Assembly (NCBI RefSeq): GCF_010093535.1
Contig: NW_022985163.1
Coordinates: 268,116 to 332,115, forward strand
From: Lindgomyces ingoldianus
Lineage: Eukaryota; Ascomycota; Dothideomycetes; Pleosporales; Lindgomycetaceae
DNA length: 64,000 bases
Direction of reading: 5' to 3'
Part shown: positions 44,256 to 56,490 of the stretch, one piece after another
Layout of the letters: the number at the start of each line of letters is the position of its first letter
Position numbering within the stretch: position 1 is the stretch's first letter
Notes under the pieces: generated by a model
What the model was told of the DNA's origin: nothing
Seen by the model: the letters and a program-made list of their open reading frames with translations, nothing else
The model's database searches: none
Translations under genes and position numbers: made by a program

Positions 44256-45355
44256 ACATACTTTATAGGCAAGTTGCTTACACACCTAAGTTGCTTACTT
44301 TTGCTAAGACCCTACTAAACTACTTTTCCTACACTAATGCATTCCCTACAACACTACTTAGACGCACTAAAAGAATATTAAATACAGCTTATGCTTTAAG
44401 CTTTTAAACAAGACATAAAACTCTTAAAAAAATATGCTATAGCTATATATAAGGTCTTATAAAAAATAATAAATAACTATAGCACTAGATAACCTTTATA
44501 AGCTAATTCTACAGCTAAATTATAAAGGCTAAGTAATAAAAAGAAGTAGGTAATTATTAAAACTATACTTAAGCTATATGCGCAAGGAATTTCCCCTTAG
44601 ATAGCATTTATAGCTAATATAGCTAATTCTTTGCACGCTAAGTATAATCTAGGCTATGTTTATATAAACTAGCCTAGTATGTTTATAAAGTGTTATTTAA
44701 AGCTTAAAATAAAGTTTTAAGCGTAAGTATAGTTAAAAGATATTTAGCTAATTATAAACTCTATCTTACTAAAGTTGTCTGTGTTATTATCCTAGATACT
44801 ATACTTAGCTTTAATATTCTTTATAAGGCTAAACCTGCTCTAAATTACCTTAGAACTTTTATAAAAAGCTCTTTTATAGTTATACTTATGCTTAAATGTT
44901 ACTTTAAGCTTTAAATAACACTTTATAAACATACTAGGCTAGTTTATGTAAACATAGCCTAGATTATGCTTAGCGCGCAAAGAATTAGCTATATTAGCTA
45001 TAAATGCTATCTAAGGGGAAATTCCTTGCGCATATAGCTTAAGTATAGTTGTAATAATTACTTACTTCTTTTTATTACCTAGCCTTTATAACTTAGCTGT
45101 AGAATTAGCTTATAAAGGTTATCTAGTGCTATAGTTATTTATTATCTTTTATAAGACTTTATATATAGCTATAGCACATTTTTTTAAGAGTTTTATGTCT
45201 TATTTAAAAGCTTAAAGTGTAAGCTATATCTAACATTCTTTTAGCGCGTTTAAGTAGTGTTATAGGAAATGCATTAGTGTAAGAAGAGTAGTTTAGTAGG
45301 GTCTTAGCAAAAGTAAGCAACTTAGGTGTGTAAGCAACTTGCCTGTGAAGTATGT
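44256..45355. mobile_element. Fold-back derivative of family A, 1100 bp
   Basis: TA flanks at 44254-44255 and 45356-45357. The left arm is roughly the first 460 bp of family A; the rest is the reverse complement of roughly its first 630 bp. Same structure as the split copy at 34789/50761. Confidence 0.88.
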
Positions 45356-45796
45356 TAGTAATAATTACACATAAGCTAGTGTTAGTATAAAAAAAATTAC
45401 CAAGCTTTAAGCAGCTAATAAGGCTGCTATGTAACATAAATTACATAAAAAAAAGTAAATTAAGGTAGAAAAGACCTTAATAATTTAAAAAAGCTTACAC
45501 TTAACAGCTTTAAAAGAGTTTAGGGCGCGCAGTAACAGAAAGAAGGCAAAGAAGCAGGTGTAAGCTAAAGTAGGTAAGCTATCCTAAAGGTGCTACAGAT
45601 AGTGCAATTAGACTAGGCATAACATGTAAACATGTAAGTAAGAAGCAGAAGTAGTATCTAAATAATATTCTAGGCTGTACTATACTATATAGTGCTAGAG
45701 CAGGTTGTTATAGGCTATAATAGAGTTTATTAGGGTAGGGTCTTAGCAAAAGTAAGCAACTTAGGTGTGTGAGCAACTCGCCTATAAAGTACGTTA

Positions 45797-46980
45797 ATGT
45801 TAATAATAACTTTATAGTTAAAGTAAGTGTTATTTTTAATTATAAACTTAAATTTTTATAAGGCTTAGTTATATAATTAGCAGAAGTAGTAAAACTTTTT
45901 AATCTCTTCTAATACTACAGCATTAATGTTATAGCTAGCGCTAGTTAGTATCTTCTAAAGTCTCTTTATGCAGGGGTATCTAAATTAGTAGTAAAGGCAG
46001 TAGAGTTTTAATTTAGTAAAAAAAAACATAAATTTTTCTTTACTAATATTAAGAAAAAGGTGCCTTTATTTTTATATAATAAAGATAGTAGTTTTGTTTT
46101 TATATATAATAATATTTAAAATATTATTAAAGGATACTTTAAGTTAGTTAGCATTTACTAGTAATAGCAGAAATAGTATTAAAGTCTTTAAAATGTAGTA
46201 TATAACTAGACTAATTAGGTTCTAGATTTATATAGTACTAATTAATTTTTTTAGTGTCTAGCTTTTAAAGCTAATATTTATTTAGCTAAGTATCTAATTA
46301 ATTTTTATACATAAGTTTTTTTATATGTACACTTTAAGTTAAAACTTACTAATAGTAGAGATCTTTGCTACGCCTATGTCTTATAGTTTGCCTTAGTATA
46401 CTATATAGTATTAGTTATTAAGAATAAACTGCTTAGCATACTTTTTAGGTTTAATGCTGTAGATGTCCTCTTCTGTTACATAGTATAGATAAGTAGCAGA
46501 GGTAAGGTAGTTAACAGCTTCTTTAGCATTCTTACTTTTTTATTTTATTGTTTTTATATTATGTAAATTATTCTTTTTCTTAGAGTAACCTTTAAAGTTT
46601 TAGATGTATAAAGTAATAGCTTTACATAATAAGGTTTTATTATAGAAATCTTTATATAAAGCAACATACTAGTTCTTTACTTATATATAGTTATTATAAA
46701 AGTAGTTTAATAACTAATATTTTTTATAGTAAATAAAGCACTTTTTTATCTATATGTAGTTGTCTCTAAATTATAGCCTAAACCTAGATAAAGATCTTCT
46801 ACATTGTTCTTTTCTGCGCAGAGAGAAGCTTCTTTTTTGATATGCAGAGTTGTATTAGCAGTCTATGTAGTATGCATTAGGCAGTTCTTAGAGGTATTAG
46901 TTTACCCTTTAGTTTATAGTAACTTAAATTAATGCTTATAAGTTACTAAATAAGGCTTTACATAAAGGCTTAATAGTAAA
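45797..46980 (+). other. Internal region of family X, second part
   Basis: RIPed. Matches 26133-26617 and following. No motif identified. Confidence 0.5.
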
Positions 46981-46982
46981 TA

Positions 46983-48845
46983 ACGTACTTTATAGGCGAG
47001 TTGCTCACACACCTAAGTCGCTTACTTTTGCTAAGACCCCACCCTAATAAACTCTATTATAGCCTATAACAACCCGCTCTAGCACTATATAGTACAGTAC
47101 AGCCTAGAATATTATTTAGATACTACTTTTACTTCTTACTTACACATTTATGTGTTATGCCTAGTCTAATTACACTATCTACAGCGCCTTTAGAATAGCT
47201 TACCTACTTTAGCTTACACCTGCTTTTTTGCCTTCTTTCTATTACTGCGCGCCCTAAACTTTTTTAGAGCTATTAAGTGTAAGCTTTTTTAAATTATTAA
47301 AGTTTTTTTTACTTTAATTTACTTTTTTTTATATAATTTATGTTACATAGTAGCTTTATTAGCTACTTAAAGCTTAGTAATTTCTTATTACACTAACACT
47401 AGCTTATGTGTAATTATTACTGCCCTTTTTAAGACTTTTTTAAACACTTTAACTATAAAAGTTAGTAAACTATTTATATACTTCTAAATTTTAATTTTTA
47501 TAAGCATTAATTATAACTTAAGTTCTAAAGTATTACTTAAGGTTTATAACTGCTAGGGCTTATTATATATAGGTAGTAGTAGTAATAAAGTGCATAACTT
47601 TATATTAAGGCCTATTATAACTTATTATAGGTTAAAAAAAACTAATTTAGCGCTTTAAAACTCTTTTTAAATATTACTAAAAGTAATTATAGCATTATAA
47701 GCTACTTTAAAGTATAGTAAAAACTTTATTTTTATAATATAAGTAATCTAGTTATGTATAAGGTTTTTAGCTTAGCGCCTATACACATTTTTTAAAAAAG
47801 TAAAATAACCTACATTAAGTAGCTATAAAAAGTGTAATAAGTAAAAAAGCATGTAGATAGTAATAATTTTATTATTTTTATAGTATTACTAAAAATAAAG
47901 TAAGTTATAGCTTTTATAGCTATTAATAACTAGCAGATAGTAGTTGCTAATAGTACACTTCTTTATATGCGTGTTAAAGTGCTTTAACTAGTCTAGACTA
48001 AGCTAATTAGTAGTCTAGCTACACTTAGAGATTATAATAACTTAATTCTAAAGTAAATTTTTTTTATACTAGTTTAAAAAGTAGTTACTACCTTAAAAAA
48101 TAATAAAAAGTAGAATAGCCTACTTTTTAGCATTAATGCCTTAGATAGCTGTTGTCTACTTCTAGTTACCTAGCTAGACTGCTTTTAGCTGTCTTTATCT
48201 CTCTAAACTTATAACAACTACTCTAGTAGATATTTAGCCTATTATAAACTCTATCTTATTAAAGTTATACATGTTATTATTTTAGATACTATACTTAGCT
48301 TTAATATTCTTTATAAAGTTAAACTAGCTTTAAATTACTATAAAATTTTTATAAATAGCTTTTTTATAGTTATACTTACACTTAAACTTTACTTTAAGCT
48401 TTAAGTAACACTTAATAAATATATTAAGCTAGTTTATGCTAATATAGCCTATATTATGCTTAGTATGTAAAGAATTAGCTATATTAGCTATAGCTGCTAG
48501 CTAGAGGGGAAATCCTTACACATCTAGCTTAAGTATGTGCTAAATAATTACTTACTTTTTATTATTATCTAGCTTTTATAAGTTAGCTATATAATTAGCT
48601 TAAAAAAGTTATCTAGCGTGTTAGTTACTTATTATCTTTTAAAAAACTCTATAAATAGCTATAGCGTGTTACTTAAAAAGTGTTATGTTTTATTTAAAAG
48701 CTTAAAGTGTAAGCTATATCTAATATTCTTTTAACACATTTAAGTAGTGTTATTAGAAATGCATTAGTGTAAAAAAAGTAGTGTAGTAGGGTCTTAGTAA
48801 AAGTAAGCAACTTAGGTGTGTAAGCAACTTGCCTATAAAGTACGT
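46983..48845 (-). mobile_element. Complete family A Fot1-like element, 1863 bp, dead
   Basis: TA flanks at 46981-46982 and 48846-48847, inverted repeats with two 17-bp units. The transposase relic on the minus strand is interrupted by stops. Inserted into family X. Confidence 0.88.
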
Positions 48846-48847
48846 TA

Positions 48848-50475
48848 TAGCATGTTTTAGTTCTAGTTATCCTTAACAGGCTTATATAATAGCAGTGTGC
48901 AGTAAAACATTTTCTTAAAATTTTATTTTTAGTGCTTTTTATATAAGTGTAAGCTTATTAATTATTATTTTAAAAACTTTATATAAACTTTTATTAAAGT
49001 TTTTTTATTAGCATTATATAAAAGTTATTATTATCTAGTCTATCTAGTACTAGCTATAGTTTACATTAGTGTTAAAGTAACTACTTAAAGTGTTATATAA
49101 ATGCTTTTAGTTATATCTAGAGCTTATATTATGTATATAGTACATATTTATATAACTTTTTAGGATATCTAGAAAAATGTCTATATACTAAGTTTCTTAG
49201 ATATTTAGCTATTAACATAAATTAATAAAGATTCTTATTTTATTTATAAAAATGTTATATAGTTAACTTATATAGTTATTATTTTTTTATGCTTTTTAAA
49301 ATTATATAATTTTATTTACTAGAAGTTTTTTTTTAGTAGTTTTTTTTTAAAGTAGAAGTTTATATAAGTTGCAATGTAGTATAGATTGTATAGGTAGTAT
49401 TAGTAGCGCATACACTGCTGCAGGCAGTAGTGTGTATAATTAAGGGTGTAAAGCAGGCATTAGGTAGGGTAGCATATATTATTTATATAGTAATTAGTGT
49501 AGTGCTAGCTAAAGTGTAGAAGCAAGTAATGCTAGTACATTTAGTGTTATTAGCAGCATTATGTTTAGTCTACTTCTATGTAGAGCCTTATATAGTAATA
49601 CAAGTTATATATAAAGCCTTTTTAGTGTAATTACTTTTTTTATGCTATATTATATAGCTTTTAGGCTTAAGTACTTTTATTACCTAGCTATAGTGTAATT
49701 TCTTTGTCTTTTAGCTCTTATATAAGCTTTTTTTTAAATATATAGCTAAGTGCTAAAAAGTTTTATAGTGTCTATTTTTTAAAATCTTTTATATATAAAC
49801 TTAAAAAAGTAGCGCCCTTTTAAGTTATTATATGTAAATTAGTAATTATGTAACTTATATATAATTAAATTTATAAGCTTATTAAAGCTTTTAATATGTT
49901 AATCTTATTATTCTAGTACTTTAGGCTAGTCTTATTTTATAGTGTTACCTTTAATATCTTTATATTTTTTATAAGTTATTTATATAATAAAAATTATTTC
50001 TTATTCTTTTTATTATTATATAGAGTTGTTAGTTACTAGTAGGATTTTATTATAATAGTATAGTTAATTACTTTTTAAGTAAATTATGTAGGTACTGCTG
50101 TTATCTAGCTACTAAGTTATGCAGCTTTAATAGCTTTAGTGTGCATCTTACACTATCTCCTTCTTACTTTATATAGTAGCAGAGCTTGCTGTATAATGTA
50201 AAGAATTAATCTGCTATTATCTAGCTACTAAGTTATATAGCTTTAATAGCTTTAGTGTGCGTCTTACACTATCTTCTTTTTACTTTATATAGTAGCAAAG
50301 CTTACTATATAATGTAAAGAATTAATCTACTATCTTAAAAGATAAGTAACTAAATAAAGTACTTTATAAGGTGTAGGTGCTCTGTTATTACTCTTTTTAA
50401 AAGATAAATAATAAAATAAAGTACTTTATTATTACTTTTACTAATTTATAGTTAATTAAATTAACTACTAATTAG
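48848..50475 (+). other. Internal region of family X, third part
   Basis: RIPed, no recognisable frame. Resembles 33600-34786. Contains a tandem duplication near its 3' end. Confidence 0.5.
50096..50328. repeat. Tandem duplication, 116-bp period, two copies
   Basis: The copy at 50096-50211 is followed directly by a second copy at 50212-50328 differing mainly by C/T and G/A changes, so the duplication predates at least part of the RIP. Confidence 0.85.
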
Positions 50476-50755
50476 TGTTAAATAAGCTCTAATAGCTAGC
50501 TACTTATAGTACAAGCACTTAAGTAGTAAAAGTAAGAGTAGTGTATAGTGTGCATAGCGTACAGAGTAGGTAAAGTAAAAGTAATATGTTTCTAGTTTTA
50601 TTACTTTTATCTTTTCTTTATATAAAAGAAAAGGGGGATATTTAGATGTTTACGCACAGAGGTTTGCGCACAAGCATTATGTGACATAGATACGTGATCC
50701 TGCTCGTGCGCGATCGCTTGTATCCAGGCCGTGACGCTGCTGCTGCGTACAGACA
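50476..50755 (+). repeat. Family X 3' LTR, RIPed only in its first half
   Basis: 280 bp. From about 50640 it keeps CpG-rich sequence (GCGCGATCGC) where the 5' LTR has all-transition changes. Confidence 0.88.
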
Positions 50756-51407
50756 TAAAGTAAAGTTTTAAGTGTAAGTATAGTTAATAGATATTTAGCT
50801 TATAATAAAGCCTATTTTACTAAAGTTATATATGTTATTATCTTAGATGCTATACTTAGCTTTAATATTCTTTATAAGGCTAAACCTATTCTAAATTACT
50901 CTAGAACCTTTATAAAAAGCTCTTTTATAGTTATACTACACTTAAATGTTACTTTAAGCTCTAGATAACACTTCCTAAATATACTAGGCTAGTTTATGCT
51001 AACATATCCTAGATTATGCTTAGCACGCAAAGAATTAGCTATATTAGCTATAAATGCTATCTAAGAGGAAAATCCTTGTGTATATAGCTTAAGTATAGTC
51101 TTAATAATTACCTACTTCTTATTATTACCTAGCCTTTATAAGTTAGCTATAGAATTAGCTTATAAAAGTTGTCTAGTGCTATAGTTATTTATTATCTTTT
51201 AAAAGAGTCTATATATAGCTGCAGCATGTTTTTTTAAAAGTTTTATGTCTTATTTAAAAGCTTAGAGTGTAAGCTATATCTAACATTCTTTTAGCATGTC
51301 TAAGTAGTGTTGTTAGAAATACATTAGTATAAAAAAAGTAGTTTAGTAAGGTCTTAGTAAAAGTAAGCAACTTAGGTGTGTAAGCAACTTGCCTATAAAG
51401 TACGTTA

Positions 51408-51702
51408 GAGTTTTATAATTAAGTTAGCTATATATAAATTAAGCTTTTTTTAAGTGTGTTATTCAATAGTTTAATTTTATTTACTTAATTCTTAATATTT
51501 ATCTGCTTTACTAGAGTCTTTGCTAAGATGCCTACTAAAGGTATGTATTAGTTATATATTAATACATTATGTTAGATAGTTAAGAATAGAGCTAGTGTTG
51601 CTTGTTACTCTATAGTAGTTGGTTATGCGTTGTCGCGCGCTGTCTTACTTATTGTACGCTGCCTCTAAACAGCCTTGTGTAAAAAGATAAAACAGACCTT
51701 CT
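51408..51702. other. Unassigned AT-rich sequence
   Basis: Probably part of the older element into which the fold-back copy inserted. A small GC-richer patch lies at 51610-51670. Nothing recognisable. Confidence 0.3.
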
Positions 51703-51960
51703 TGTAACAGCACAGGCAAGACAATAGGTCTAAATGCGGTGGGGACTCAGAACCTAGGAATGTCTATTAACACCTATAGGCCTTGTACAGAGGATATTAG
51801 AAAACTACTAAGCTAGCTAAGAGTAGAGGTGCAACTAAATACTTAGGTAAATAGAGGTAACTACAGGAGATAGAGTTAAGTTATAGTTAGAGCTAATATA
51901 GAGACCCTTTAGATAGAATCTAAGCAACCTAAGATAGAATAATTTATAAGAATTATTACA
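51703..51960 (-). repeat. Family Y LTR, third locus
   Basis: 258 bp, TGTAACAGCAC to ATTACA, with the same pyrimidine tract just after it as in the 24062 element. Confidence 0.85.
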
Positions 51961-53283
51961 CTACTCCCCTTTTTAGGCTAATAGTCTTTCTTTATAGTGT
52001 ATAAAAAATATTTAGAACTAATTTAAAACTAATTTAAACAGAATATAACAAAGTATAACCTTTTAATAAAAATTTCTTATTACTAAAAAAACAAAACTAG
52101 ACTAAAAACCTAATACTAATATAATACCTTTATTATAATGTTTTTGTTTAGTAGTAACTAGTAGTGCAGTTATTATTAATATAGCAAATTTATTATTTAT
52201 AGTAATAAGTGTTTACTTACCTTACTTATATAGTCTAGTTAATGTAGTTAATTTTTTCTTTAGCTATTATCTAAATCTTTACTATGTGTGTATTGTTATA
52301 CACCTAACATTCTATAGCTTAGTCTGCTAACTAATTATAGTATTAAAGAAAATTACTATGCTGCTCTGCCTCTCTTCTAGAGCCTCTTTAGAGGCCTTTT
52401 AAGTTATCTACTTTTAGGCTGCCTACGCTCTTACCTGCAGCCTTTAAGTTAAGTTTTTTATTAGTTTTTTAAATTAAAGAAATGTAAATATTACACTTTA
52501 CATAATAAAAAATGCAACTTTATATAAATATAGTTTAATACTACTAAGGTATAGTTTACTAACACGCGTGTAGGTCTTTTTATATTATAAAAAGAATTTT
52601 TTAGTTTTTTTAGGCTATCTTAAGCTATAAGCAGTAGCCTAAAACGTAGGGAGTAAAGAGGATAAAAAGAGGGCCTTTAAGGCTATTTTAAAGTTTACTT
52701 AGAACCTAGCGTACGTAGCGTAGGTTATAAAAAGTTAAGAAGCTAGTCTTTTTATAGCTAGTGTCTAGGTAGCCTTATTCTACTAAAATACTAAGCTGCT
52801 TTATTAAGTTTTAGCTTTAAAAGCTTTAGTGTCTAACTTTAAAGCAAACATTATTAAAAGTACTAAACTTAAGTTTTTAACACACTTAAAAAGGCTTTTT
52901 TTAAAATAATAGTAGGCTACCTAATAGCCTATAACATAGAAAGAAGAAACACTTTTACTATTTTAAAGTAAACTGTTAACTATACTTAATATTTTAATAT
53001 TAGACTTATTATAAATTAATCTTAAAAAGTTTCTAGTAATACGTCTAAGGCAGTATACTATTCTAGTGCACTCTAACCTGCACTAGTGTTAGTACTCTAG
53101 TCTACCCCTACTACCTACTAATAACCTAGCTAGACACTTGCCTCTAAAAGACAGACAACTTCTAGCAACTGTTATAATTATAGTAAATAAGAACATTTTA
53201 CTAGCAATTATCTTATCTCTAGAGTATAAAACATTAAAGTAGAGTAATAAAAATCTAAGAAAAGGTTTATAAATATAAATAAT
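51961..53283 (-). mobile_element. Internal region of a family Y element, RIPed and truncated
   Basis: It follows the family Y LTR and its polypurine tract, and is cut by the copia copy at 53284. Unlike the short element at 24062 it has over 1.3 kb of different internal sequence, so it may derive from the autonomous form. Stops in all frames; no motif named. Confidence 0.45.
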
Positions 53284-53500
53284 TGTAGAGGATAAAATAG
53301 CCTAGCAGTAGCTGTTCAGAAGATTAGATGAAGTGACTCCCCTATCTAAGAGAGCTAAAGGCTCTCCTTATATACACTGAGCTTCGGAACATAATATCTC
53401 CAGATCCTAAGCTGCGTCCCAGGCTCTGAGCCCCAGTCCCAGGCTCTAAGCCCCAGTCCCAGGCTCTAAGCCCCAGCCAAGGCTCTCTGTATACGCGACA
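53284..53500 (-). repeat. Copia LTR (3' LTR of the second copy)
   Basis: 217 bp, same ends and internal CCCAGGCTC repeats as the LTRs at 26618 and 33207. Confidence 0.88.
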
Positions 53501-53686
53501 CACCCCCTAGGTAAGCTGCGCAGCAGCTCACCTGCGTAGAGCGTTACCTTAGCTTGTTAGAGCAGCGCTAGGTGTTTACCTTATGTTTATGCTTATTACC
53601 CTAGGCAGCATAATGCTTGTTTCCCTAGGCAGCGCAGGTTACATGCATGCTGTAATTACTGTAATAAAGGTAAATAAATTCTACTA

Positions 53687-54426
53687 ACGTACCTAACAGG
53701 TTGGCCGGCCACTTTTGCCAAGCCCCTACTAAAACTACCCTATTCTAGCGCAAAACAGCCTACTTTAGCCCTGTATAGAGTAATACAACATAAGATATTA
53801 TTTAAAGTCTACTTCTGCTACTTGCTTATATATATATAAGTTATGCCTAGTCTAATTGCACTGCTTATATTACTTTTAACTTAGCTTGCTTTTTTTTAGC
53901 GCACACCTGTGTCTTTAGCTTCTTTTTATTACTACGCACTTTAAACTTTTTTAAAGCAGTTAAATAAGCCTTATTTTTAACTATTAAAGTTTTTTTTACT
54001 TAAATTTACTTTTTTTTATGTAATTTATGTTATGTAGTAGCTTTATTTACTACTTAAAGCTTTATAATTTTCTTTTACACTAACACTAGCTTATGCATAA
54101 TAATTACTACTCTTTTTAAAACTTTTTTAAAAGCCTTTACTATAGACATTAGTAAGCTATTTATATACTTTTAAATTTTTACCTTTATAAGCATTAATTA
54201 TAACTTAAATTTAAAGGTATTACTTAGAGTTTATAACTACTAGGGCTTATTATTAATAAGTAGTAGTAGTAATAGAGTACATAACTAGATATTAAAGGCT
54301 ATTTTAACTTATTTTAAGTTAAATAAGACTAAACTAGCGCTTTAAAACCTTTCTTAGATATTACTAAAAGTAATTACTATATTATAAGTGTGTATAAAGC
54401 ATAGTAGAAACTTAAGTTTTATAATA
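53687..54426 (-). mobile_element. Truncated family B Fot1-like element
   Basis: Begins ACGTACCTAAC with a single 17-bp unit and follows the family B copy at 56491 for about 740 bp. It is then broken by the family A element at 54427 and does not resume afterwards. Confidence 0.78.
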
Positions 54427-56292
54427 ACGTACTTTATAGGCAAGTTGCTTACACACCTAAGTTACTTACTTTTGCTAAGACTCTACTACACTACCTTTTT
54501 TACACTAATGCATTTCTAATAACACTACTTAAACATGTTAAAAAAACATTAAATATAGCTTACACTTTAAGCTTTTAAATAAAATATAATACTTTTTAAG
54601 CAACATGCTACAGCTATTTATAAAGTCTTTTAAAAGATAATAAGTAACTAACACACTAGACAACTTTTCTAAGCTAATTATATAGCTAACTTATAAAAGC
54701 TAGATAATAATAAAAAGTAGGTAATTATTTAGCACATACTTAAGCTAGATGTGCAAGGATTTCCCCTCTAGCTAGTAGCTATAGCTAATATAGCTAATTC
54801 TTTACACGCTAAGCATAATATAGGCTATATTAGCATAAACTAGCTTAATATATTTATTAAGCATTACTTAAAGCTTAAAGTAAAGTGTAAGTATAAGTAT
54901 AACTATAAAAAAGCTTTTTATAAAAATTTTATAGTAATTTAAAGCTAGTTTAACTTTTTAAAGAATATTAAAGCTAAGTATAGTATTTAGAATAATAACA
55001 TATACAACTTTAATAAGATAAAGTTTATAATAAGCTAGATATTTACTAGAGCAGTTGTTATAAGTTTAAAGAGATAAGAACAGCTAAAAGCAGTCTAGCT
55101 AGGTAACTAAAAGTAGACAACAGCTATTTAAGGCATTAATGCTAAAAAGCAGGCTATTTTACTTTTTATTATTTTTTAAAGTAGTAACTACTTTTTAAAC
55201 TAGTACAAAAAGGAAAATCTACTTTAAGATTAAGTTATTATAATCTTTAAGCGCAGCTAGACTACTAATTAGCTTAGTCTAGACTAGTTAAAGCACTTTA
55301 ATGTGCATATAAAGAAGTGTACTATTAGCAGCTACTATCTACTAGTTATTAACAGCTATAAAAGCTATAACTTACTTTATTTTTAGTAATACTATAAAAA
55401 TAATAAAATTATTACTATTTATATACTTTTTTACTTATTACACTTTTTATAGCTACTTAATATAGGTTGTTTTATTTTTTTAAAAAAGGTGTATAAGTGC
55501 TAAGCTAAAAACCTTATATATAACTAGATTACTTATATTATAAAAATAAAGTTTTTACTATGCTTTAAAGTAGCTTATAATACTATAATTACTTTTAGTA
55601 ATATTTAAAAAAAGTTTTAAAGCGCTAGATTAGTTTCTTTTAACTTATAATAAGTTATAATAGGCTTTAATATAAAGTTGCGCACTTTATTACTACTACT
55701 ACTTATATATAACAAGCTCTAGTAGTTATAAACCTTAAGTAATACTTTAAAACTTAAGTTATAATTAATACTTATAAAAATAAAAATTTAAAAGCATATA
55801 AATAGTTTACTAACTTTTATAGTTAAAGTGTTTAAAAAGGTTTTAAAAAGAGTAGTAATAATTACATATAAGCTAGTGTTAGTATAATAGAAAATTACTA
55901 AGCTTTAAGTAGCTAATAAGGCTACTATATAATATAAATTATATAAAAAAAAGTAGATTAAAGTAAAAAAAACTTTAATAATTTAAAAAAGCTTACACTT
56001 AACAGCTCTAAAAAAGTTTAGAGCGCGCAGTAATAGAAAAAAGGCAAAAAAGTAGGTGTAAGCTAAAGTAAGTAAGCTATTCTAAAGGTGCTGCAGATAG
56101 TGCAATTAGACTAAGCATAACGCGCAAATATGTAAGTAAGAAGCAGAAGTAGTATCTAAATAATATTCTAGGCTGTACTGTACTATATAGTGCTAGAGCA
56201 GGTTGTTATAGGCTATAATAAAGTTTGTTAGGGTGGGGTCTTGGCAAAAGTAAGCAACTCAGGTGTGTGAGCAACTCGCCCATAAAGTACGT
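54427..56292 (+). mobile_element. Complete family A Fot1-like element, 1866 bp, dead
   Basis: TA flanks at 54425-54426 and 56293-56294, same structure as 335-2199. The transposase relic on the + strand has many stops. Confidence 0.88.
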
Positions 56293-56490
56293 TACTATAT
56301 ACGTAAATGTAAGCTTTATATTTAGTAAAATACTTATTCTAGTTAAATTTATATATAAATACTTACTTTAGTAAAAGCAGCTTAGACATTACTTTAGTTT
56401 ATATAATCTCTTTCTAAGTGCTTTTTTTAAGTAGAGTAGCTATTTTTTATGCTATAATCTTAAAAAGATTTTTATATAAGTATTTATATA

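Larger units (their letters stand above)
42269..45794 (+). mobile_element. Family A Fot1-like element carrying a TRIM and a fold-back element
   Basis: TA flanks at 42267-42268 and 45795-45796. After removal of the TRIM (42976-43530 plus 5 bp) and the fold-back copy (44256-45355 plus 2 bp) the length is 1864 bp. The transposase relic is on the + strand and carries RIP stops. Confidence 0.88.
35243..50755 (+). mobile_element. Family X LTR retroelement, 15,513 bp including nested insertions, TSD TAAAG
   Basis: The 280-bp LTRs lie at 35243-35522 and 50476-50755, beginning TGTTRAATARGCTC. TAAAG occurs at 35238-35242 and 50756-50760. Removing three nested Fot1-like elements with their own inserts leaves about 7.1 kb, a normal size. 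I searched the internal pieces (35523-39240, 45797-46980, 48848-50475) for RT, protease and integrase motifs and could not identify any with confidence because RIP has destroyed the frames. Confidence 0.88.
34789..51405. mobile_element. Fold-back family A derivative split by the 15.5-kb family X element
   Basis: The left part 34789-35242 (454 bp) and right part 50761-51405 (645 bp) add to 1099 bp, the size of the other fold-back copies. TA flanks are at 34787-34788 and 51406-51407. The sequence across the joint (cttaaag + taaagtttt) agrees with the unbroken copies. Confidence 0.88.
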
